A stretch of 64,000 bases of DNA from Polaribacter butkevichii (GTDB lineage: Bacteria > Bacteroidota > Bacteroidia > Flavobacteriales > Flavobacteriaceae): the NCBI RefSeq assembly GCF_038024105.1, contig NZ_CP150661.1, positions 3,935,501 to 3,999,500 of the forward strand, read 5' to 3'. The notes below the pieces were generated by a model, which was not told the DNA's origin, made no database searches, and saw nothing but the letters and a program-made list of their open reading frames with translations. Positions 9,804 through 18,541 of the stretch are shown here, piece by piece (the first letter of the stretch is position 1; each line of letters starts with the position of its first letter). The position numbers and the translations under genes are program-made.

Positions 9804-11162
9804 TTACATAGCACTAATAATATCGTATTTTGTAATAATCTGATGATTTCCGTTTTCTAAATCAACCAAAACAGCATCATTTTCTTTGGTTATCAATTTA
9901 GAAATATCCTCTAATTTGGCTGTTGTTTTTACAATAGGGTATGGTTTACCCATAATGTCTTTAAGAGGTTTGTCTGCAATATTTTTATTAGCAATAAAAT
10001 TGTGTAATAAAACCGACTCATTAATAGAACCTACAAAACCGTGAATGTCTTTTACCGGAATCTGAGATATTTTATATTCTTTCATACGCTCAATTGCATG
10101 CGAAACCAATTCTTCTGTTTGTGCAGCAACCAAAGGAGTATCGCCATGATTTTTAATTAAACCAGCGGCCGTTTTAATGTCTTCTTCTAAGAAACCCCTG
10201 TCGCGCATCCAATCGTCGTTAAACATTTTACCCACATATCTACTTCCGTGATCATGAAATATAACCACTACAACATCCTCTTTAGTAAAATGTTCTTTTA
10301 ATTGCAACAAACCTTTTATTGCAGAACCTGCAGAATTTCCTACAAAAATCCCTTCCTCTTTTGCAATTTTTCTAGTATAAACAGCAGCATCTTTATCCGT
10401 CACTTTGGTAAAACCATCAATTAAAGAAAAATCAACGTTTTTGGGTAAGATATCTTCTCCAATTCCTTCCGTTATGTAAGGATATACTTCATTTTCGTCA
10501 AAAATACCCGTTTCATGATATTTTTTAAACACAGAACCGTACGTATCAATTCCCCAAATTTTAATATTAGGGTTTTGTTCTTTTAAATATTTTGCCGTTC
10601 CAGAAATAGTACCTCCAGTACCCACACCAACTACTAAATGAGTGATTTTTCCATCCGTTTGTTCCCAAATTTCAGGACCCGTTTGCTCATAATGTGTTAA
10701 AGCGTTACTCGGGTTGTCATACTGATTTACGTACCAAGAATTTGGTGTTTCTGCTCCCAAACGTTTAGAAACCGAATAATAAGAACGCGGATCTTCTGGC
10801 TCTACATTTGTTGGACACACAATTACTTCTGCACCAACGGCACGTAAAATGTCCATTTTTTCTTTAGATTGCTTGTCCGATATTACAAAAATACATTTGT
10901 ACCCCTTAACAATTGCGGCCAAAGCCAACCCCATTCCGGTGTTTCCAGAAGTCCCTTCTATAATCGTTCCTCCAGGTTGTAAACGACCATCTGCCTCTGC
11001 ATCTTCAATCATTTTTAAAGCCATTCTATCTTTAATAGAATTTCCCGGATTAAAAGTTTCAACCTTTGCCAATACCAAAGCATCTACTTCTTTTGTTACC
11101 GAATTTAACTTTACCAGCGGTGTGTTACCAATAGTTTCTAATATATTTTTAGCGTATTTCAT
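9804..11162 (-). CDS. Cystathionine beta-synthase-type PLP enzyme with CBS domains
   Basis: PLP enzyme of the fold-type II family that condenses serine (or O-acetylserine) with homocysteine or sulfide, in cytoplasmic transsulfuration or cysteine synthesis. The catalytic domain (about 1-325) has the PLP lysine at about K44 in FNPGNSIKDR, the phosphate-binding loop TSGNTG (71-76) and [11 protein letters not shown]-terminal pair of CBS domains (about 335-452) with ISQIPVKD follows, as in regulated eukaryotic-type enzymes. The length of 452 matches bacterial CBS with a regulatory module. Spacing isolates it as a single gene with its own terminator. A shorter paralogue without the CBS module lies at 58462-59457 and shares long blocks such as FNPG.S.KDR and YLKEQNP. 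Whether it acts as cystathionine or cysteine synthase is not decided by sequence. Confidence 0.9.
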   Translation of the reverse strand: MKYAKNILETIGNTPLVKLNSVTKEVDALVLAKVETFNPGNSIKDRMALKMIEDAEADGRLQPGGTIIEGTSGNTGMGLALAAIVKGYKCIFVISDKQSKEKMDILRAVGAEVIVCPTNVEPEDPRSYYSVSKRLGAETPNSWYVNQYDNPSNALTHYEQTGPEIWEQTDGKITHLVVGVGTGGTISGTAKYLKEQNPNIKIWGIDTYGSVFKKYHETGIFDENEVYPYITEGIGEDILPKNVDFSLIDGFTKVTDKDAAVYTRKIAKEEGIFVGNSAGSAIKGLLQLKEHFTKEDVVVVIFHDHGSRYVGKMFNDDWMRDRGFLEEDIKTAAGLIKNHGDTPLVAAQTEELVSHAIERMKEYKISQIPVKDIHGFVGSINESVLLHNFIANKNIADKPLKDIMGKPYPIVKTTAKLEDISKLITKENDAVLVDLENGNHQIITKYDIISAM

Positions 11163-11203
11163 GGTCTCTATTTTCTATCTATTGTAAAGGTAAATTTTTT
11201 TTA

Positions 11204-11448
11204 GGCGTTCCCCAAAGGGTCGCACTTTCATTACTCGCTTTTAACACTTTTTAAGAAGTGTTAAAGAGCTTAAACATGCCATTCAATCGCTAACGCAAAT
11301 TATCTGCTAGCAATTTGTATTTACTAAAGCTTACAGTATGTTTGCGTTAGCGATTGAAACGGCATCCTTTTTAGAGGTACGAGAAAAAGATATAGTATTT
11401 CGACTACGCTCAATATAAATTCCAAGCGCTACCTTTTTAGGGAACGCC
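11204..11448. repeat. Nested inverted-repeat mosaic element
   Basis: Fills the spacer between the cystathionine beta-synthase and permease genes. Outer arms GGCGTTCCC (11204-11212) and GGGAACGCC (11440-11448) enclose inner arms of about 24 bp: ATGCCATTCAATCGCTAACG from 11276 and TTTGCGTTAGCGATTGAAAC from 11341. The segment from about 11341 resembles the GATTGAAACGGCATCC element also found at 22893-23050 and 40949-41022. No open reading frame is inside. It is probably a composite of dispersed flavobacterial repeats. Confidence 0.75.
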
Positions 11449-11454
11449 CAAATG

Positions 11455-12690
11455 TTAAGCAAATTTAATAGACTTAGATGGATTTATTTTTGTAATAATA
11501 TAAGACGGAATTATCAACATTAGAAAACACATAATTAAGGTACCTAAATTTAGCAGTAAAACATACATCAATGAAATATGAACCGGCATAGTGCTAACAT
11601 AATACGTTTCTGGGTTTAGGGTAATAATTTTAAAATAATGTTGAATAAAAATGATAGACAATCCAATGATGTTTCCGTAAAAAAGGCCTTTTAAAATAAG
11701 GTAAGAGGCATTGTATAAAAATATTTTTCTGATGCTTGTGTTGTTGCTTCCTAAGGCTTTTAAAATACCAATCATTTGTACGCGTTCTAAGATTAAAACA
11801 AGTAAGGCGGTAATCATATTTATACCCGCAACTAAAATCATAATGGCAATAATAAACCATACATTATTGTCAAAAAGCTGAATCCATTCAAATACTGCAG
11901 GATAGGCTTCTAAAATAGTTTTACTGTTTAGAGTTGCACCAATATTACTGTAAATTTCGGCTCCTTTTTCTTCTACATGATCAAAACTATCTAAGATAAC
12001 TTCAAAACCACCAATTTCATTTTCTGTCCATTTATTAAGAGTTTGCACTTCTCTAAGATCACCAATCATCATGGTTTTATCAAATTCTGCAAAACCAGAA
12101 TTGTAAATACCTACAATGGTATATTTTCTGTTAGAAGGTAATTTGCTTGTAGCTGTTTTTAAGAAAGTGGCTAAAATAGTGTCGTTTAATTTTAATTGTA
12201 AACGGTTTACAACTGTTTGCGATAGTAAGACTTCTTTGGTTCTTGGTAAATTTAAATTCGGAATGCTACCTGCTACCAAATATTCTTTAAAGAAAGACCA
12301 ATCGTAATCTGTAGAAACACCTTTAAAAATGATACCTTCAAAGTCGGTTTTTGTTCTTAAGATTCCGCCTTTGTTGGCAAAAACCTGAACATTTTTTATA
12401 CCATCTACGTTTTTAAACTTCGGATAAAAATCTTGATTTTTATTTATAGGTACAGTAGAAACATCAGAATTATTGGCATCGTAGTTTACAATCTGAACAT
12501 GGCCTTTAAACCCCGCCATTTTATCGCGAATTTTATTTTGCAAGCCAGCGCCAGTTGCCACAGCAATTAGCATAATTATAATTCCCAATGCAATTGCAGT
12601 GATTGCAATTTTTATTATTGGCGATGAAATGCTACTTTTATACTTTTTGCCAGCAATAATGCGTTTTGCAATAAATAACTCGTAATTCAA
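11455..12690 (-). CDS. FtsX/LolC-E-like ABC transporter permease
   Basis: Inner-membrane permease of the MacB/FtsX superfamily, which usually moves lipoproteins or other envelope substrates with a separate ATPase. The 411 residues show an N-terminal membrane helix (about 25-47, AITAIALGIIIMLIAVATG), a periplasmic MacB_PCD-like domain (about 50-265) and three C-terminal helices (about 275-300, 325-350, 375-400) with GILKALGSNN.SIRKIF between them, the FtsX signature. No ATPase gene is adjacent, so it would use one encoded elsewhere. No in-frame ATG precedes the conserved N-terminus, so TTG at 12690 is the likely start, leaving only 3 bp to the ATG of the divergent gene. Lipoprotein release (LolC/E) is the closest family role but is unproven. 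Confidence 0.85.
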   Translation of the reverse strand: MNYELFIAKRIIAGKKYKSSISSPIIKIAITAIALGIIIMLIAVATGAGLQNKIRDKMAGFKGHVQIVNYDANNSDVSTVPINKNQDFYPKFKNVDGIKNVQVFANKGGILRTKTDFEGIIFKGVSTDYDWSFFKEYLVAGSIPNLNLPRTKEVLLSQTVVNRLQLKLNDTILATFLKTATSKLPSNRKYTIVGIYNSGFAEFDKTMMIGDLREVQTLNKWTENEIGGFEVILDSFDHVEEKGAEIYSNIGATLNSKTILEAYPAVFEWIQLFDNNVWFIIAIMILVAGINMITALLVLILERVQMIGILKALGSNNTSIRKIFLYNASYLILKGLFYGNIIGLSIIFIQHYFKIITLNPETYYVSTMPVHISLMYVLLLNLGTLIMCFLMLIIPSYIITKINPSKSIKFA

Positions 12691-12693
12691 ATT

Positions 12694-13965
12694 ATGATCA
12701 ATTTTAAACCTTTCAAAAGTACATATTTATTCTTATTTCTAATGCTGAATTTTCAGCTCATTTCTTGTGCCCAAAAGAAAGAAGTTCAAGAGTCAAAATT
12801 GAATGTTCAAAGTTTAAAAAAAGAGGTTTTAGAAATTAAAACAGGTGCAGCGCAAACCAATCTGTACCTTAATTTATTAAAAGGAAAAAATGTGGCTGTG
12901 GTTGCAAACCAAACCTCTATATTGTCTGTTTTAGAAAGGGCAGAAGTTGCACCTAATGTTATGGGCTCAAAAAAAGTAACCCATCATTTAGTAGATTATT
13001 TATATAGTTATAACGGAATAAATGTTAAAAAAGTTTTTGCGCCAGAACATGGTTTTAGAGGAAAAGCAGATGCTGGCGAGGTTGTAAAAGATGGTTTTGA
13101 TACCAAAACAGGTTTACCAATAGTATCACTTTATGGTAAAAATAAAAAACCTTCTGCAGCACAATTAGCCGGAATTGATGTGGTTGTTTTTGATATTCAG
13201 GATGTAGGTGCGCGTTTTTACACGTATATTTCTTCTTTACATTATGTAATGGAAGCGTGTGCAGAAGCCGGAATAGAACTAATTGTTTTAGACAGACCTA
13301 ACCCAAACGGGCATTATATAGACGGACCTGTTTTAGAATTAGCGCATACTTCTTTTGTAGGAATGCATAAAGTTCCGGTAGTTTACGGAATGACAATTGG
13401 CGAATACGGACAAATGATTAACGGAGAAAAATGGCTTAAAAACGGAATGCAGTGTAATCTAAAAGTGATTCCGTTAGAAAACTATACGCATCAAACAGCA
13501 TATAGTTTGCCTATAAAACCATCTCCTAATTTACCAAATGATAAAAGTATAAATCTATACCCAAGTTTGTGTTTCTTTGAAGGAACCAATGTTTCTGCAG
13601 GTAGAGGGACTGAAATGCAATTCCAAATTTATGGTTCTCCATTTTTAACCAAAAGCAATTTTACTTTTACTCCACAAGCAAATGAAGGTGCTAAATACCC
13701 TAAGTTTAAAAACCAATTATGTTACGGAGAAAATCTACAAGAAATTGGCAATCTGAGTAAAATAGATTTGTCTTTTTTGATAAAAGCTTACAAGCAAAAT
13801 ACGTCTAAAGACTTTTTTAATAATTTCTTCACCAAATTAGCAGGAACAAAAAAACTACAAGAACAAATAGAAAAAGGTATCTCAGAACAAGAAATTAGAA
13901 AAACCTGGCAGAAAGATTTAAATGCTTTTAAATTGGTTAGAAGTAAGTATTTGATTTATAAGTAG
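12694..13965 (+). CDS. DUF1343 lipoprotein, NamZ-like exo-beta-N-acetylmuramidase
   Basis: Probably removes N-acetylmuramic acid from the non-reducing ends of peptidoglycan fragments, the activity established for the DUF1343/GH171 enzyme NamZ of Bacillus. The 423-residue protein begins with a lipoprotein signal ending LISC (Cys about 25). It then shows family blocks KNVAVVANQTS, VKKVFAPEHGFRGKADAGE, VVFDIQDVGARFYTYISSLH, VLDRPNPNG, KPSPNLPN and FEGTNVSAGRGT, spread over the expected two lobes. The family length is about 400. It starts 3 bp from the divergent permease gene, so the two share a compact control region. No other cell-wall recycling gene is near. Enzyme activity is inferred from family membership. 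Confidence 0.9.
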   Translation: MINFKPFKSTYLFLFLMLNFQLISCAQKKEVQESKLNVQSLKKEVLEIKTGAAQTNLYLNLLKGKNVAVVANQTSILSVLERAEVAPNVMGSKKVTHHLVDYLYSYNGINVKKVFAPEHGFRGKADAGEVVKDGFDTKTGLPIVSLYGKNKKPSAAQLAGIDVVVFDIQDVGARFYTYISSLHYVMEACAEAGIELIVLDRPNPNGHYIDGPVLELAHTSFVGMHKVPVVYGMTIGEYGQMINGEKWLKNGMQCNLKVIPLENYTHQTAYSLPIKPSPNLPNDKSINLYPSLCFFEGTNVSAGRGTEMQFQIYGSPFLTKSNFTFTPQANEGAKYPKFKNQLCYGENLQEIGNLSKIDLSFLIKAYKQNTSKDFFNNFFTKLAGTKKLQEQIEKGISEQEIRKTWQKDLNAFKLVRSKYLIYK

Positions 13966-16055
13966 TTTTTAAAATGAATTATTAAGAGTTATTTTGTTTA
14001 CCAATTATAGATTCCTGCTTTCGCAGGAAAGACAAGAAGTAAGACTAATTTTATAGATACAATAAAATAAGCATGCTTGTCATTCCTGCGTAGGCAGGAA
14101 TCCAAACTAACTTGAAAGAACGCTTAATTGTTAACTTTTAAAAGGAGTAATTTTTTAAATGAATTTTTAAGTACTATTTTGTCTATCAATTATAGATTCC
14201 TGCTTTCGCAGGAATGACAAAAAAGAAGACTAATTTTATAGATACAAAAGAATAAGCATACCTGTCATTCCTGCGTAGACAGGAATCCAAACGAATTATT
14301 TATGATGGGTATATGCTAACTTTTAAAAGGAGTGATTTTTTAAATGAATTTTAAGTGTTATTTTGTTTAGCAATTATAGATTCCTGCTTTCGCAGGAATG
14401 ACAAAAAAGAAGAGTAATTTTAGAGATACAAAAGAATAAGCATACCTGTCATTCCTGCGTAGGCAGGAATCCAAACAAACTATTTTAGAGGGACTAAATG
14501 TTAACTTTTAAAAAGAGTAATTTCTTAAATGAATTTTTAAGAGTTATTTTGTTTAGCAATTATAAATTCCTGCTTTCGCAGGAAAGACAAAAAAGAAGAG
14601 TAATTTTAGAGATACAAAAGAATAAGCATACCTGTCATTCCTGCGTAGGCAGGAATCCAAACAAACTAATCAGAATGGTTAAATGCTAAAATTTAAAAGA
14701 AGTAGTTCTTAAATGAATTTTTAAGAGTTATTTTGTTTAGCAATTATAGATTCCTGCCTTCGCAGGAATGACAAAAAAAGAGTAATTTTAGAAATATAAA
14801 TGAATTAATAAATCTGTCATTCCCGAGTATACAAGAACCCAAACTTCAAAAATAAATGAAAACAATCCATCAATATTATGTTTATCTTTTAGCAAGTAAA
14901 ATTAGAGGGACATTATATATTGGTGTAACAAATGATTTACAAAGAAGAGTTTATGAACACAAAATGGGAATCAAAAAGGGTTTTACACAAAAGTACGGTG
15001 TAAATAGGTTGGTTTATTTTGAGACGTTCGAAAATATTGAAGAAGCTATTACAAGAGAAAATAATATGAAAAAGTGGAAACGCGATTGGAAAATTAAATT
15101 AATTGAGGAAGAAAATGTTCAATGGCTAGATTTAGCTAGCGATTGGTATGATGATATTTTATAGCGTTTGTCATTTCTGTTTTCGTAGAAATCCAAACAA
15201 ACTATTTAGAATGACTAAATGTTAACTTTTAAAAAGAGTAATTTCTTAAATGAATTTTAAGTACTATTTTGGCTACCAATTATAGATTATTGTTTTCGCA
15301 GGAATGACAAAAATGTGTATAAATATCAAAAATATAAAAAAAAATAAGCATGCTTGTCATTCCTGCGTAGACAGGAATCCAAACTAACTTGAAAGAACGC
15401 TTAATTGTTAACTTTTAAAAGAAGTAATTTTTAAATGAAGCTTTAAGTGCTGTTCTGTTTACCAATTATAGGTTCCTGCTTTCGCAGGAATGACAAAATG
15501 AGTATTAGTATCAGAAATATAAAAAAAATAAGCATATCTGTCATTCCTGCGCAGGCAGGAATCCAAACAAACTATTTAGAATGGTTAAATGTTAACTTTT
15601 AAAAGGAGTAATTTTTAAAATGAATTTTTAAGTACTATTTTGTCTATCAATTATAGATTCCTGCTTTTACAGGAATGACAAAAAGTAAGACTAGTGTCAG
15701 AAATATAAAAAGAATAAGCATACTTGTCATTCCTGCGCAGGCAGGAATCCAAACTAACTTGAAAGAACGCTTAATTGTTAATTTTTTAAAGAAGTAATTT
15801 CTTAAATGAAGCTTTAAGTGCTGTTCTGTTTACCTATTATAGATTCCTGCTTTCGCAGGAATGACAAAATGAGTATTACTATCAGAAATATAAAAGAATA
15901 ATCATATCTGTCATTCCTGTGTAGACAGGAATCCAAACAAATTATTTTAGAATGACTAAATGCTAACTTTTAAAAGTAGTAATTTTTAAAATGAATTTTT
16001 AAGAGCTATTTTGTCTATCAATTATAGATTCCTACTTTGTAGGAATGACAAAAAT
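13966..16055 (+). repeat. Tandem array of ~185-bp hairpin units (REP-like), ten copies
   Basis: Ten direct copies of a unit start at hairpin arm A, near 14012, 14197, 14381, 14567, 14751, 15287, 15473, 15658, 15844 and 16029; spacing is 184-186 bp except across the GIY-YIG gene (536 bp). Arm A has the core TTCCTGCTTTCGCAGGAA. About 65 bp later comes arm B, core TTCCTGCGTAGGCAGGAA, in the opposite sense with GTCA/TGAC flanks, so A and B are also an inverted pair. The last unit keeps only arm A. Between arms the units share recognisable AT-rich sequence. It resembles REP/BIME-type elements, but at array scale. Confidence 0.93.
14856..15164 (+). CDS. GIY-YIG family nuclease embedded in repeat array
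   Basis: Small single-domain endonuclease of the UvrC N-terminal/YhbQ-like GIY-YIG superfamily, 102 residues. Visible motifs: YVY (8-10), YIG (21-23), the LQRR arginines (30-31), His35 in YEHK, and the catalytic-type Glu68 in TRENNMKKWKR, followed by the W.IKLIEE.N tail seen in free-standing members. It is complete, with normal length. It lies inside the 185-bp repeat array: a degenerate arm B ends about 12 bp before its ATG, and another arm-B-like hairpin (about 15168-15200) follows its stop by 3 bp. No promoter or operon partner is evident. By analogy with REP-associated transposases it may act on or spread with the hairpins, which is inference. It could equally be a passenger. Confidence 0.9.
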   Translation: MKTIHQYYVYLLASKIRGTLYIGVTNDLQRRVYEHKMGIKKGFTQKYGVNRLVYFETFENIEEAITRENNMKKWKRDWKIKLIEEENVQWLDLASDWYDDIL

Positions 16056-16136
16056 TAAACTGTCTCTACTCCAGTTGGTTTTCTAGATGCTTAAAAAGGT
16101 TGTTTTAATAATTCTTCTATAGAAAAACTTAAAATC

Positions 16137-16168
16137 AAAAAAGCTCGTAATTTCTCACGAGCTTTTTT
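16137..16168 (-). terminator. Terminator of the outer-membrane protein gene
   Basis: The stem AAAAGCTCGT/ACGAGCTTTT with an 8-nt loop lies 20 bp after the stop of the minus-strand gene ending at 16188. T-runs flank it on both strands, so it may also block reading from the array. Confidence 0.8.
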
Positions 16169-16187
16169 AGTCTTTGTTAAATAATCC

Positions 16188-17081
16188 TTATATGTTAAGG
16201 TTGTAAGTTAATCCAACAGAAAAGTTAGTCGATTTACCAATATTACGACCGTCAATTACGCTGCTAAAACCTAGACTAGCACCTAATTCTGGAATGATGT
16301 TTTTGTAAATAGTTGCACCAATTCTTGTGTATTCTACTTTTGTTTCAGGAAAATTACCTGCAAAAGTACTATCAGTAATATCTACACCATCAGTAGAAGC
16401 TAAATAATCTAACCAACCTTCTACATAAATAAGAGAACTAGCATATCCTATTTTTGTTGTTGCATAATATGCATTTGGGACATCAAATTTTGCTCCACCA
16501 GCAGTATTGTCTGTTTTTCCTCTAAATTGGTAAGAATTTAAAATAGTAGCAAAAAGTCCTGCATCGTTTTGTAAATGTAAACCTGCTGTTAAGTTTGTAG
16601 AAAAGGCATTGTTACCAAGAGATAAAATTCCATTTGGTTCGTAATCTGTAGGGATATCAAAACTTAAACCAGTTATTACATCTAAATTTACTTTATTAAA
16701 ATTAAAAGTATATGCATTGTATTTTAATCCGATAGAAATATCTTGAAAACCATCTTGTTCTGTAGTTCCGTTTACAGGATCTGCAGCACCATTTCCTTTA
16801 GCAGAAATATAAGGAGCATTTAAAACAACCGATAATTTGTTTGTAATACCGTATTTAGCATAAAGACTATAAACGTTTTGGTCAATTTCATTATGAACAG
16901 GAACTGCATCCATTTTAGTTTCTCCTGCATAAAATTTTTCATAATTACTAGATGTGTAAGAAGCTGTAATAGATAGATCTCCTTTTTTAGGAGTAAATCC
17001 ATCGAGTAAGCCTTGGGCATTTGTTTGTGTTGTTAATAGTAGACCAAAAATTAATCCTGATACTAATTTTGTTGTTTTCAT
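16188..17081 (-). CDS. Outer-membrane beta-barrel protein, transporter-like
   Basis: Predicted outer-membrane barrel of 297 residues with a signal peptide cleaved after TNA (about residue 22). The mature part has alternating hydrophobic strands, such as LSVVLNAPYIS, KLSVVL and VEYTRIGATIYKN, and ends in a strand with a terminal hydrophobic residue (FSVGLTYNLNI), typical of barrel proteins. The pattern resembles the phenol-degradation meta-pathway/transporter-like group (COG4313-like), whose substrates are unclear. It is a single gene with its own terminator, divergent from pyrD across 315 bp. I cannot name a substrate. Confidence 0.7.
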   Translation of the reverse strand: MKTTKLVSGLIFGLLLTTQTNAQGLLDGFTPKKGDLSITASYTSSNYEKFYAGETKMDAVPVHNEIDQNVYSLYAKYGITNKLSVVLNAPYISAKGNGAADPVNGTTEQDGFQDISIGLKYNAYTFNFNKVNLDVITGLSFDIPTDYEPNGILSLGNNAFSTNLTAGLHLQNDAGLFATILNSYQFRGKTDNTAGGAKFDVPNAYYATTKIGYASSLIYVEGWLDYLASTDGVDITDSTFAGNFPETKVEYTRIGATIYKNIIPELGASLGFSSVIDGRNIGKSTNFSVGLTYNLNI

Positions 17082-17396
17082 TTTTTATGGTTTTAATAGT
17101 TCGGTTGCTTGGTCGAAGGCAAATTATTTTAATTACAACAGGGTTGATTTTTTTTTAATTTTTTTTTAATTCATTGGTTTTTTATGGAGTTTGTAGGTTC
17201 TTTATTAATTTATTAAAGAATAGATATTTTATATCGTTGTTTTTTTTGATATACCTAAGTGTTTGTTTTAAATAATGTTTTTTTTTAGTTACTGTTTGTG
17301 ATTTTTTAAATTGAAATATGTTTTAGAGTTTAATCGCTATAAAATGTGTAATTTTGAAAACTAGAAATAAGCTACTTAAATTAATTCTAGTAAAGC
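17082..17396. other. Divergent spacer between outer-membrane protein gene and pyrD
   Basis: AT-rich 315-bp intergenic region with long T-runs. Apart from the pyrD -7 box at 17349-17356 I see no motif, RNA or gene. Confidence 0.5.
17349..17356 (+). promoter_or_regulatory. -7 promoter box of pyrD
   Basis: TAATTTTG matches the Bacteroidota TAnnTTTG box and gives a leader of about 35 nt before the pyrD ATG. A -33 TTG is not clear. Confidence 0.45.
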
Positions 17397-18431
17397 ATGT
17401 ACAAATCTATTGTAAGACCAATTTTCTTTTTATTCGATCCCGAAAAAATTCATTATTTTACCTTCTCTTTAGTTAAAACACTTTGTAAAATTCCTTTTGT
17501 TTCTTCGATATTTAGAAGCTTATATGTGGTTGAAGACAAGCGTTTAGAAAAAACTTTATTCGGAATTACTTTTAAAAATCCTGTTGGTTTAGCTGCTGGT
17601 TTTGATAAAAATGCTGTTTTGTATAACGAATTGGCAAATTTTGGTTTCGGTTTTATAGAAATAGGAACCGTTACTCCAAAGGGACAAGCAGGTAATCCGA
17701 AGAAAAGATTGTTTCGTTTAAAAGACGATCAAGGAATTATAAATAGAATGGGGTTTAATAATGACGGAATGGAAGCTGCCATTAAAAACCTTAAAAAGAA
17801 TAAAGGACAGGTTGTTATTGGTGGAAATATTGGTAAAAATACAGCAACTACTCCAGAAAATTATACAGAAGATTATTGCGAAGTTTTTAAAGAACTGCAT
17901 CCTTATGTAGATTATTTTGTACTAAATGTAAGTTGCCCAAATGTTGGTAGTCATGCAAAATTGAACGATAAAGATTATTTATTAGAGTTAATTTCTGCTT
18001 GTAAAAACTTAAATAATAAAGAAAAAATACAGAAGCCAATTTTACTTAAAATTGCGCCAGATTTAAATAATATTCAGTTAGACGAAATTATAGAACTGGT
18101 AAGTGAAACAAAAATAGATGGAGTAATCGCTTCGAATACTTCAACAAATAGAGAAAATCTAACAGTTTCTAAAGAGCGTTTGGCAGAAATTGGTAATGGA
18201 GGTGTAAGCGGTCAACCAGTAAAAAATCAAAGTACAGCGGTTATTAAATATCTAGCCGATACATCAAATAAATCTTTTCCTATTATTGGAGTAGGAGGTA
18301 TTCATTCTGAAAAGGATGCTTTAGAAAAATTAAATGCAGGTGCAGATTTAGTGCAAGTGTATACTGGTTTTATTTATGAAGGACCTGGTTTGGTAAAACG
18401 TATTAATAAAGCCATTTTAAAACAACTTTAG
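17397..18431 (+). CDS. pyrD: Dihydroorotate dehydrogenase (quinone), class 2
   Basis: Membrane-associated flavoenzyme that oxidises dihydroorotate to orotate, the fourth step of pyrimidine synthesis, passing electrons to quinone. The 344 residues show the class 2 N-terminal helical extension ([19 protein letters not shown]), FMN-site [21 protein letters not shown], the catalytic-serine loop [11 protein letters not shown], the lysine strand [21 protein letters not shown] and the phosphate loop [27 protein letters not shown] (each block interrupted in the family alignment only as expected). Length is normal. It stands alone with its own -7 box. Confidence 0.96.
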   Translation: MYKSIVRPIFFLFDPEKIHYFTFSLVKTLCKIPFVSSIFRSLYVVEDKRLEKTLFGITFKNPVGLAAGFDKNAVLYNELANFGFGFIEIGTVTPKGQAGNPKKRLFRLKDDQGIINRMGFNNDGMEAAIKNLKKNKGQVVIGGNIGKNTATTPENYTEDYCEVFKELHPYVDYFVLNVSCPNVGSHAKLNDKDYLLELISACKNLNNKEKIQKPILLKIAPDLNNIQLDEIIELVSETKIDGVIASNTSTNRENLTVSKERLAEIGNGGVSGQPVKNQSTAVIKYLADTSNKSFPIIGVGGIHSEKDALEKLNAGADLVQVYTGFIYEGPGLVKRINKAILKQL

Positions 18432-18541
18432 GTTTTATAATTGTAGCTATTTCTCTGCTTAAAAGCGTTTCTGAAAATAAGTTTATATTTAAGGGTTAAA
18501 TAAATTTCATTTCAGAATGATATTTCAAGGATTAAAAATTT

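Noticed and set aside
14498..14689. 63-codon open frame inside the hairpin array
   Set aside because: It runs through the repeat units, has no recognisable product, and the equivalent frame is broken in other units.
13966..16055. CRISPR array
   Set aside because: The repeat units are 185 bp with near-identical spacers and internal hairpins, and no cas genes are in the window.
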